A DNA stretch of 64,000 nucleotides from Coix lacryma-jobi var. lacryma-jobi (lineage: Eukaryota > Streptophyta > Magnoliopsida > Poales > Poaceae), in the NCBI GenBank assembly GCA_009763385.1, contig CM019830.1, forward strand, positions 91,514,649-91,578,648. Reading direction: 5' to 3'. The translations under genes and the position numbers were made by a program. The number at the start of each line of letters is the position of its first letter. Positions within the stretch are counted from its first letter, which is position 1. The notes below the pieces were generated by a model. That model was not told where the DNA came from and did not search any database. It saw only the letters and a program-made list of their open reading frames with translations. This document shows, piece by piece, positions 55,778-64,000 of this stretch.

Positions 55778-56175
55778 ATTGCCTGAAGGTTGCATTTTAG
55801 TGCATTTGCTCTCCCGGCTTCCTCTTCTCGTTTGGCCTTGTAGTTGACCAAGGAACCTCTCTAGGTATCCTTGCTACTCGTTAGCATCGGTATTTGGGGA
55901 TTTCTCGACGTAGCCGTCTATCTACGTTCGAGACTTGGTTTTTGAGGGTCGAACTTGCTCCGGTACTTTTGCCGTTTGGTTTGCTATCACTTTGTGGTGC
56001 CTCGCTGTGATCCTAGGGATCATCCACCCTCTTCCAAGGGTCGTGGGCATCACGGTTTCGGTCGTAGCTTTCAGGAAGTGATTTTGGGACATTTGGCCAA
56101 TGTTTCGAAAGAAATTTTATTGGCTCCCATTCACCCCCCCTCTGGTCGCCTTGCTAGTGCTTTCTCGGTCCTTCA

Positions 56176-56180
56176 TTATC
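56176..56180. repeat. Target site duplication of element E (right copy, TTATC)
   Basis: It matches 40207-40211; after it A's integrase frame continues. Confidence 0.95.
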
Positions 56181-56533
56181 GACTATAGTTGCCAGAACAT
56201 TTGAATGCTATTTTCCCTGTATTCCATGTGTCACAATTGAAGAAATGTCTTCGAATACCCGAAGAAGAAGTGCAACCAGCCAATATCAAGTTGCAATCCG
56301 ATCTTACTTACTCCGTACAGCCGCATCGAGTACTCGATGAAAAAGAAAGAGCAACTCGTGAAAGAATAGTTAAGCAGTACAAGGTAACTTGGAGTGAACA
56401 AGATGATCGGGATGCTACTTGGGAGACGGACGACTACCTAAAGGAGGTTTACCCACACTTTTATCAAAAATGGTTAGTAATCCAAATCTCGGGACGAGAT
56501 TCCTTTAAGGTGGGGAGGGTTGTAACACCCTAG
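56181..56533 (+). pseudogene. Element A integrase C-terminus with chromodomain
   Basis: It continues GEVAY from before E: a TAG at 56186-56188, then LPEHLNAIFPVFHVSQLKKC, a linker, and the chromodomain (RIVKQYKVTWSEQDDRDATW then ETDDYLKEVYPHF, about 56367-56465). Unlike B, the Trp of the DATWET motif is kept. The frame ends VVTP-stop inside the first bases of the LTR, as in the other chromoviruses here. Chromodomains of this kind are known to guide integration to heterochromatin. Confidence 0.92.
56506..56520 (+). other. Polypurine tract of element A
   Basis: TAAGGTGGGGAGGGT ends directly at the LTR start TGTAACACCC (56521). Confidence 0.85.
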
Positions 56534-59500
56534 GTGTTAAGCAACTCTAAATGCATAACCTGACATAGCATGAGCATGGCATCATATCATTTCATGTGCA
56601 TTTTGTGTGTATGTTTGTTTAAGTCCTTGACTAGTTTCTAGTATAGCTATGAATAGCTTTGTTTTTCTGACCAAGTGCCTTAAACCAAAGTTGTAGATCT
56701 TGGCAAAAGGAACAACTTTGCTTAAAAGCACTTTTTCAGAAAAAGTCATTTAATGTTTATTTCTTGCATTAGAAAATTGGGCTAGGAGTAAAATTCTTTT
56801 TCCAGGCAGAATTTGGACTTGAGCCTTAAAGATGAATTATTACTTGCAAAATTCTAAGCAACTTTGCTTTCAGAACCTTTTCCTAATTCGGCTTAGTTTG
56901 GGAGATATAGGGTAGAAAAGAAATGAACATAAACCTCTTTTGTTTAAACCCTGGTGGGCCCGCACGTCAGTCTCTTCTCCCTCCTCCTCGCGCGTGCGCC
57001 GCCTGACTCCGCGCACCCGTACGCCGGCGCTGCTGCAGCGCCCGCGAGCCCGCCTTGCAGGCCGCCCAAACCGCCGCTCGCCGCCCACGGTTTCTGCCAA
57101 GCCGACGACTCCTCCTGTCCCCTCTCTGCCCTGCTGCCGCGTGGCCGCCGTTCACCGGCCGCTGTCACATCCGGTCAGGACGACAAGACGGGAAGCGGCC
57201 AGGTGTAGTGAACCTAGCGTCCGGGCCCACCTTCACCTTCTCCATCTCGCACCCGAACCGGTCGAGCCCTTCACTCACTCACTCACTCCCCGTGCTTCAT
57301 CTTCTCCGGTTCGCAAACGCCACCGCCGCCCGCCAAACTCCGGCGAGCGATTCCTCGCTGCCTAGAGCGTCGCCGCCCGATTCCTTCTGCCAACCTCTCC
57401 ACCCTAACCTCCTCTCTCACCTGCACCATAGCCGCCAACCTCGAAGCTCCGCCATAGCCGCCGCCATGACCAAAGCGTGATCCGGCCATCTCTGGCCAAA
57501 CCACCCCAAACCAAGCTTCGTTCTAGCCTTCTCTACCTTCGTAGTTGCTTAGGGTTAGATGGAGAGCTCTCTCTCACCGTGTTTCGACCGGAACCGAGCC
57601 TTGTCAAGGCAATGTCCGCCGCGGACCGCCGCCATGCGTGGCACCGAGCAATGTCGGGGTCGGCATGGCTCGATAGTCGCCCTAATAGGTTGCTTAGGAT
57701 TTGCTTGAGGTAGTGCTTGCATCGCCGAGCCTCAGAATCGCCGGGCGAAGCCTCGCCATCATGTCGCAGCGCCACCGCTCCGCCATGGCCGCCGTCGAGC
57801 TTGCTCCTGTGAGTCCCTGGCGTGGAGACTTAGCCGACCGTGTCTGCCTCGTGAAGGCGAGTTCAGTGGTGTAGTTGGTTGCGCCGGAGACCTCGCTGCC
57901 GGCGAGCTAGGGCCGGTCAACGCCGGCAGGATGCCGAGAACGCTGACGCGTGGGTCCGGTTGACCGCTGACATGTGGGTCACCTGACCGGTGGACCCCGC
58001 TGGCAGTGTCTGGGAGAGAGAAAGAGAAGAGTCTGTGTGCACTAACGCTCGGGTTAACCGGGTGTGTCTAGCATTTTGTCTAGTGTCTGCTGGTGCACAA
58101 AGTCGGGTGTCCCTAGCGTTTAGGTCGCGTTTTTCCTTAAATAAGTTTCTGCAGAAATGGATTAAAGGCTTCTAAAATTCATACAAGGCTCATTTTTTGT
58201 CCAAATGATGTGAAACAAATTTTGTTGTGCTGGAAATGAATAGAGCTACCTGTTAAAAATATTGGATCCATATTTTGTGATACATTTATATGCAGCTTAA
58301 ATTAATTTAGGAATTGGCTGTTAACTTAGAAAATGCATAACAATTTTGTGTAGCTCAAAAAAATGTGATTCCAACTTTGTTAGGTTTGTATAGATGAGTA
58401 GTATCTCAGAAAAATATAATATGAGTATGTTCTCTGAAAATTATTGACAGTAACATTTAAAGTGGATAAATGTTGTTTTTTTACATGATTTTTAGTAATT
58501 CAAGTGTAAATGATATGAACCTGATAATTTTAGTAGACTGCTCTTGTACTAAGAAGTTTAGAAGAAAAATGTGAAATTTGTTGTTTGACACTTTTTGCTA
58601 GGATGTGTAGTTCAAAGTACCTTTTCACCATGTTGTTTGTCTTTTTCGTAGAGAACAGTGTTTAAGTCCAAATGACATGAAATTTGGACAGTGGATTAAA
58701 TCTTATGTTGTTAACCTGCAGTAATTTTTGTAGATTTTTCTGGAAATATTTTGTGATGGGTTGTTGTTATAAGCATGTTTCAATAGGTTGTTGGGTGAGT
58801 AAGTAAATGATAAATAAAATAAATAAGTAGATAATGATGTGATGATTAAGTGTCTTAATTGATTGGTTAGGAAGGTTAAATGAGTGATTTGGCGACAAGG
58901 TAGTTAGGAGTCAACTGGATGATGTTGACTACCTTGTTGAAGAAAATGAAGTAGATGACATGTGTTTATCTCCTGAATAGTCTTTATCCAATGTTGCATC
59001 ACATAAGCATTCCATGTGCATTCATCCTATTTATACACGTTTATGCATCGTATAGGATCGGCAAAAGAGACCCAAAAACCGCCGCAGCAGGAAGAGCCAA
59101 GCCTAGAGGATACCTTGCTCGAGGAGACCGGAGGGGTCGACGCCGAGGAACTGCCCCAGTGCCAAGACCACCGCCTGTCTGACTTCGAGAGAGGCAAGCC
59201 CCGGAGCATTTAACTCCTATGGTTTGCAAATGGCTTATAAATTAACTTGATACACTTGTTGCATCAGGTTTATAGGAATTGATTGCTACCGTTGTTGCAT
59301 CATTACTATACCTTGTCCACCGCAATTATTATCTTGATATCCCTGTTTAGGTCTAGGTTCTTTATATGCTTAGCCCTGCTTAGACCGGTAAAAGTCGGGT
59401 GATTTCCCGTCCCCCGCATATAGGTGGATACTGATCATGACTAGCCTGGTTCTATCATGGAGATAACCATGTGATAATTAATTTGAGACTGGGCGGGATG

Positions 59501-60216
59501 CAGGAGCAGCAGGACATGAGTTCTATGTGCTAGTAGACTCCCGTCTGTGTCGCATAGGACACGTTTCGGGAAGTGTCCCTTCAGTCAAATTGAACGCGTC
59601 AATCACTTAACGGAGTAGGTCGGAGTACCTCCCGTGAAGCCGAGTAAGGTTATTCGAGCCGGTGATGGAGATGTTGACGCCTAACACCTAGGGCCTCAAA
59701 TGTACCGTGGGCAACTATCCTGAGCAACCTGGCATGGTCTGTGGACAGGCGGGGCCTGACTGACCTAGCATGACCGTGGGCAGTTATAGCTTGAGCGACC
59801 TGGCATTGAGATAAGGAACGGTGTAGAAGGGCCCATGGTCGTCCAGCACGTTGTGTTCTTGAATGGCAGCCGACGGCTACCTAGCGCAGATGTGATCGGG
59901 CGAGTGTGCGACATTTTATCCCCAGCTGGGTAGGAATCGATTATAATCGCCATCGCTCCTGGACAGTGAGTAATTGACTATAGATCACTACCCATAGAAC
60001 TTATCGAACTAAAGATGGTTATGATGTTGAATCTTAAAGGCTATTGATAAAATAGTCATTGTTGCTTGAGTAAGTAGTCAAGTGCTAGCTTGCTATAGTT
60101 CAGGTGCAAACCTAGTAAAGTAGATTTAATTATAAAAGTGACTGCCAACACCCTAAGTTGAGTTTTACTTACAAAGAGCTTTCATGCAAATGGTACGTCT
60201 AGCCAACCCCACATAT
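56521..60216 (+). repeat. 3' LTR of element A (incomplete)
   Basis: It starts TGTAACACCCTAGG. Its course follows the complement of B's LTR: an A/T part, a GC-rich part (56940-58000), an A/T part (58100-58950), and the stretch around 59260-59960 matching 33100-33800 of B. Homology to B ends near 60216, about 0.5 kb before the expected LTR end. ORFs in its GC-rich part are not supported. Confidence 0.85.
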
Positions 60217-60377
60217 AGCCTACATGATGATGAGTCCATGACTCTTCCTGTTATTCATGAAGACATGGCTAAATATAATTCAAGTATAACAGCCAGTAAC
60301 TCTTTAGTACCTCCTAGTTTTCAATTTGGTACTGTTATTTTTAAGGAGAATTATATTGCGAATATGGATAAATTTAC
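60217..60377. other. Unassigned segment between the A LTR and element G
   Basis: 160 bases with no similarity that I can see to the LTRs in this window. A plus-strand frame is open through it (from 60184) and would run on into G's LTR. I do not recognise the peptide. It may be diverged LTR, filler DNA at a deletion, or a captured fragment. Confidence 0.4.
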
Positions 60378-61006
60378 TGTTGGGGGAAGGGACCCTCGGC
60401 AATGGCGTCGCGCAGGCTGGCTCGAAGAATGACCTTCGCGCGACCCGCACCCTCTCTCGAACTCTCTTCTCTCCGTTTTTTGGACCCTTCGGACCGGTTT
60501 TTCTAACCTTCGGATACAAGTTCGACCCTCGGGGTTCATTGTATGTCTTGCAGGCAAAGGCGCGCAAGGAACACAGAAGGCAGCCCTCGAGCGTCATGAT
60601 CACGGTCTGGGTCTGACCTCGCAACCGGCGGAGCTGGGGGTCTGACCCCGCCTCTCCTGCGAAGGCGAGCAGGGCCAGATGGCGGCGGGCAGGAGGAAGG
60701 CGAGCTAGGTTTTCCAATCCAGTTGTGTTTGTACAACTTTGCCCTTTTCCCTGTACGGTGCCGGGGAATCTTTTCTGTACCCTTTTGTAATTTGACCGGT
60801 GTCCCTTGGCATTCCCTATAAATACCAAGGGATGAACAGTGTAAAGGGATGATTTTTTGGCAATAGGAAAATTCCCCAATCAACTTATTTCCTGCACCTT
60901 CGCTTGCGTACACCTTCGTAAATCTCTTTACGAACGTCCGACAGTTGTACACCCTCGCTCCGAACCCCTGCTCTACTGCGGAGGTTGGGCAGGAGTGCTT
61001 CCAACA
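60378..61006 (+). repeat. 5' LTR of element G (629 bp)
   Basis: Bounded by the inverted repeat TGTTGG...CCAACA and directly followed by the primer site. Its partner LTR is not in the window. Confidence 0.85.
60817..60824 (+). promoter_or_regulatory. TATA box of G LTR
   Basis: CCCTATAAATACC inside the LTR, about 440 bases from its start: a classic plant LTR promoter position and sequence. Confidence 0.7.
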
Positions 61007-61028
61007 GTTTGGCGCCGACCATGGGGAC
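61007..61028 (+). other. Primer binding site of element G
   Basis: TTTGGCGCCGACCATGGGGA follows the LTR. The TGGCGCC start is usual in Tat/Athila elements. I cannot name the tRNA with certainty. Confidence 0.7.
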
Positions 61029-61039
61029 CGAAGTTCGAA

Positions 61040-62703
61040 ATGGCGGCTAACAGAAGAGCGTCCACTACTAGAGACCATCGCGCGGCTAGAGAGGCCGCGG
61101 CGGTAGTTCCACCCGTTGAAGAGATTGTGGAACCCTCGGGAGCAGAAGATGTTACCCCAAATTCAGAAGTCCCGGGCCCCCATACCCGGACGGCGACACA
61201 GCCGCACCCCCACACTTCAGGAGAAGGTGAGGGAGGAAACGAAGAGGAAGTGGGCCTCGAGGCCCTGGAAAGACTTCAAACTGAGTTGCAAGAGAAGAAA
61301 AGGCGCCTAAACCAGCTTGAGAGGCACAACAAGCTGCTCGCCCTGAAGTAAAAGGCGGACGAGGCAAGGGAACAGCTCCGCCGGATGGAGGAGTCCCTCG
61401 CAGCAGCCGAGGCTGAAGCCGAGGGTTGGAACGATAGGGAAATGCCACCACTGCAGGAGGGGAATGAAGAGCAGGATCAGGCCATCCTCCGCCACCATCC
61501 ACCACCCCCACCACCACCAAATCACCCAGATAACACATACCCTATGAGACAACCAAACTTTCGCCAACTCTACCCAGAGGAAAGGGAGCCAAACCTTCGC
61601 AACCAACGGAGAGCCCAACAACATCAAATGCCATATGACCTAAAATCACCCCTCTCCCAGATACTACAAACTCAACCTTGGCCACCATGCTACAATACAC
61701 AAAATCTACCCCGTTACGACGGTCTTACTGACCCTCGCCAAATCATAATGAGTTATGAAGCGGCAGTCGCCACAGCAGGGGAGATGAATCAACAATGGCA
61801 AAATCCTTCGTAATCATCCTTCGTGACATTGCGCAAACTTGGTACAGCAACCTTCGCCCCGGAACTGTGGACTCCTGGGCCAACCTCCGAGATAGGCTCT
61901 GTACAAACTTCAAGGGTATCACAGCACCCCATCAAACCCCATCGAGTTGTTCAACTGGAAACAAGAAGAGCGCGAACCACTGCAAGATTACTGGCGAAGG
62001 TTCATCCAAATCAGAGCAAGAACTCCGAGAATATCCGACGAAGCCATAATCCTCGCTGCAGTCAGTGGCCTGCGTCCAGGCCCGTGTTCTTCAAAGTTTG
62101 TCAGGAAACCAGCAAACACTATCGAAGAACTCCATGAGACAATAGAGAGATACTGTAGAGCAGACATGGACCTCAGGGCAAAGTCCGACGCCCGAAGATC
62201 ACAACAGAAGCCACAACCGAGACCTCAAGCGAGAAAAAAACCCTCACCAAGAACAAAGAAACATTAGCGCAATCAACAAGGCAGGCCCCTTCGAGGACCA
62301 AAGAAAGGGTGCTCGACCTTCTGGCAACCAAAATCCACAAGGATTTCCACCACCGTCGAACCAAAGAAACCAACAGAAAGATCCCGCGAAAATGTACTGC
62401 CATTTTTGTGGTCCAGGGAAAGGGCACACCACCAAGCAATGCGAGTGTTTCGCTAAGGGGAAAGTGTACCAGGAGTCCAAAAGAGCCGTTTCGGCAGACA
62501 ACCGAACCATCAATCACACTAGGAAACCGAGCTTCAACCAACCAATCCTCCATACCATTACACCCCCGTAAACACGGCCTACCTTCGCAGCAACCCTTCT
62601 ACGCACATCACCCACACTACAGCCAAGCCTCTTATCAGCCAACCGCCATCCCACAACGACAAAATGCACCATATACCGTCAAATCCCAACAACCCCTCTA
62701 ACC
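61040..62703 (+). pseudogene. Element G gag
   Basis: ATG 61040 starts MAANRRASTTRDHRAAREA. A Glu/Lys-rich helical stretch follows (LEALERLQTELQEKKRRLNQ), interrupted by TAA 61349-61351. The frame continues to YDGLTDPRQIIMSYEAAVAT (about 61715-61775). The gag core is in a second frame (from 61795) and its end in a third (61947-62267: QDYWRRFIQIRARTP, TIEELHETIERY). The knuckle CHFCGPGKGHTTKQC (62398-62442) is in yet another register. At least three indels separate these pieces. Confidence 0.88.
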
Positions 62704-62763
62704 CAAACCCAAACCAACCAACAAGTAAACAATACCCTACCACCACCACCACCAATACCAGCA

Positions 62764-63441
62764 TTGCCAGCACCCCCACCTGTCAAATCCAAAGCCCAGA
62801 ATGAGACAACCATCAACAACCCAACATCAACCTTCGGTGTGTTCTATCTAGCCATCACTGGAGGCTCAAACGAAGATCACGGCAACAAGAGGCAAAGGAA
62901 AGAACACGCTAGAAGAGTACACCATGTAGCCATCGAAGGGCCGCACAAGTTCGGTCGATGGTCTCACATCCCAATAACCTTCGATTCTAGTGACATGCGG
63001 TTAAGGGATTACCCTCACACTGATGCAATGGTGATCGAGACTAATCTAGCAGGGTGGATAGTCACCAAAATTCTCGTTGATACAGGAAGCTCCGCAGACA
63101 TCCTGTTCGCCACAACCTTCGACAGCATGAAACTTGACCGAAACCACTTGCAACCTGCCGACAACCCGCTATACGGTTTCGGTGGTCAACAAGTAAGAGC
63201 TGTCGGAAAATTATCTCTGCCCGCAACCTTCGGAGACCAGGTGAACTGCAGAACCGAACGCATAACCTTCGACATGGTTGACATGTTCTATCCTTACAAT
63301 GCAATATTCGGCCGAGGCGTCACCAATGCATTCAATGCTGTAATCCACCCTGCATACCTCTGCATGAAGCTTCCCGCTCCGAAGGGGTCGTTGCAGTATA
63401 CGGAGATTAAAACATTGCAAGAGCAGCTGAAGCAAGAATAG
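62764..63441 (+). pseudogene. Element G aspartic protease
   Basis: An open frame with ILVDTGSSADILFATTFDSM (about 63070-63130), then FGGQQVRAVGKLSLPATFG and FDMVDMFYPYNAIFGRGVTN, the usual order of a Tat protease. It ends at a TAG (63439-63441); the next domain is in another frame, so a frameshift lies near 63430. Confidence 0.88.
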
Positions 63442-64000
63442 CACCGGGGCAACGCAATGTCCACAATTTGTCAAAGCCTCGAGCTACAAACCTCAGCGAC
63501 GAAGGTAAAGTATGCATCGACAGAGTAAAAGCATCACCTAAAGAAGAGACTAAACAAGTCGAACTCTTTGAGAGCAACACCGAAAGAAAAGTGTTTATCT
63601 CAGCCAACCTAGACCCCCAATCAGAAAACGACCTCGTCTTTTTCCTCAAGGAAAACTCTGACACTTTCGCCTGGTCTGCAGAGGACCTAAAAGGGGTAAA
63701 CAAAACTTTGATAGAGCACACCCTAAACATCAAACCAGGCTATCGCACAGTTAAGCAAAAGCTTCACAAAATGTCAGAAGAAAGGAAAGAGGCAGCGAAG
63801 GCAGAGGTAAAAAGACTTTTGGACGTAGGCGTCATCCGCCGGTCAAATATCCAACATGGCTCTCAAACGTGGTCCTAGTTCAGAAGAAGAACAAGAAATG
63901 GAGAATGTGTGTAGATTTCACATGCTTGAACAAAGCCTGTCCGAAGGATGACTTTCCCCTGCCTAACATAAGCACCTTGGTCGACAGAGCAGCTGGTTGC
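63442..64000 (+). pseudogene. Element G pol: linker and start of reverse transcriptase (cut by window end)
   Basis: The frame from about 63442 reads GKVCIDRVKASPKEETKQ, then RKVFISANLDPQSENDLVFF, FAWSAEDLKGVNKTLIEHTL and EEAAK-type helices up to LLDVGVIRR (about 63835). Near 63840 the true frame shifts to KYPTWLSNVVLVQKKNKKWR, then MCVDFTCLNKACPKDDFPLP, the beginning of RT. The catalytic part lies beyond the window. Confidence 0.88.

Larger units (their letters stand above)
40212..56175 (+). mobile_element. Element E: Sirevirus-like Ty1/copia element inserted in the integrase region of A
   Basis: Complete element: 5' LTR (40212-46622, including solo LTR F), primer site, gag, protease, integrase, RT-RNase H, a 1.6-kb downstream region, purine tract and 3' LTR (54102-56175). 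Integrase precedes RT, as in Ty1/copia. Four copies of AAGGGGGAG upstream of the 3' LTR and GGACAGTCCG palindromes in the LTR are traits I associate with grass Sireviruses (Opie/Ji type). Without F the LTRs are about 2.0-2.1 kb. Confidence 0.95.
54102..56175 (+). repeat. 3' LTR of element E (2,074 bp)
   Basis: It starts TGCAGATACATGGG and ends GGTCCTTCA, followed by the TTATC duplication. It contains the hairpin series (54491-54714), a TATA-like GGATAAATAGGG (54919-54930) and the GGACAGTCCG cluster. Confidence 0.96.
36468..60377 (+). mobile_element. Element A: Tekay/Del-like Ty3/gypsy chromovirus, 3' part, interrupted by E
   Basis: Plus-strand remains of the oldest element: gag from its middle (36468) through integrase (40211), the last 119 codons with chromodomain (56176-56533), a purine tract and a 3' LTR from 56521. 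Its 5' LTR, ORF0 and gag start would lie to the left of B, outside the window. It is close to B in protein sequence (gag EYAAHKLQGLAGIWWG against EYAAHQLQGPAGIWWG). It is heavily decayed: at least eight stops, a frameshift and lost catalytic residues. Confidence 0.9.
60378..64000 (+). mobile_element. Element G: Tat-like Ty3/gypsy element, 5' part
   Basis: A short LTR (60378-61006), primer site, gag, protease and the start of RT, cut by the window end. The gag core (AQTWYSNLRPGTVDSWANL), protease (ILVDTGSSADILF) and pre-RT linker (DTFAWSAEDLKGVNK) are typical of the Tat lineage (RIRE2-like). Several frameshifts and a stop show decay. The other LTR and duplication are outside the window. Confidence 0.88.

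Noticed and set aside
60184..60432. 82-codon plus-strand ORF across the A LTR edge and the start of G
   Set aside because: It crosses an element boundary (60378), so it cannot be an old gene as read. The peptide is not recognisable.
1..64000. tRNA, rRNA or host protein-coding genes
   Set aside because: I read both strands for the usual motifs and found only tRNA primer-site complements and retroelement domains. A small non-coding RNA could be missed by eye.

Overview
The window looks like repeat-rich nuclear DNA of a grass, probably a panicoid (inferred from the element families, the GC-rich LTRs and a Sirevirus with GGACAGTCCG palindromes; no host gene is present to confirm it). I see no convincing host gene, tRNA or rRNA. 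Almost every base can be assigned to nested LTR retrotransposons.

Layout. The oldest layer is element A, a Tekay/Del-like Ty3/gypsy chromovirus on the + strand. Its coding part resumes at 36468, is interrupted at 40211, resumes at 56176, and ends in a 3' LTR from 56521. Element B, a related chromovirus on the - strand (1-36467, its 3' LTR cut by the window start), sits in A's gag. Element C, a third chromovirus (- strand, 7594-22903, TSD CTGGT), sits in B's gag. An LTR-type insertion D (24118-31183) splits an extra ORF of B upstream of gag, and lies in an array of four 1.7-kb near-identical tandem units. Element E (40212-56175, TSD TTATC) is a Sirevirus-like Ty1/copia element inserted in A's integrase region. 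A 4.4-kb solo LTR, F (40724-45103, TSD TTGGG), sits inside E's 5' LTR. Element G (60378 to the window end) is a Tat-like Ty3/gypsy element at the damaged end of A's 3' LTR.

How the genes relate. Each chromovirus encodes gag, protease, reverse transcriptase, RNase H and integrase with a C-terminal chromodomain. B and C also carry an additional ORF (ORF0) between the 5' LTR and gag. ORF0 has about 340 codons: a basic N-terminus nearly identical to the histone H3 tail, a conserved central region, a coiled coil and an acidic C-terminus. In both elements the ATG of ORF0 and the ATG of gag directly follow a plausible 3' splice site, and the LTRs carry a conserved GTAAGT donor-like block. This suggests that ORF0 and gag could be expressed from alternatively spliced RNAs.

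All coding regions except the long integrase-RT-RNase H frame of E are broken. Most stops are TAG or TGA at positions where relatives have CAG or CGA, as expected from decay of methylated cytosines. The strongest leads are the H3-tail-like ORF0, the splice-acceptor arrangement, a series of six hairpins with compensatory stem changes in E's LTR, and the 4 x 1.7-kb array.
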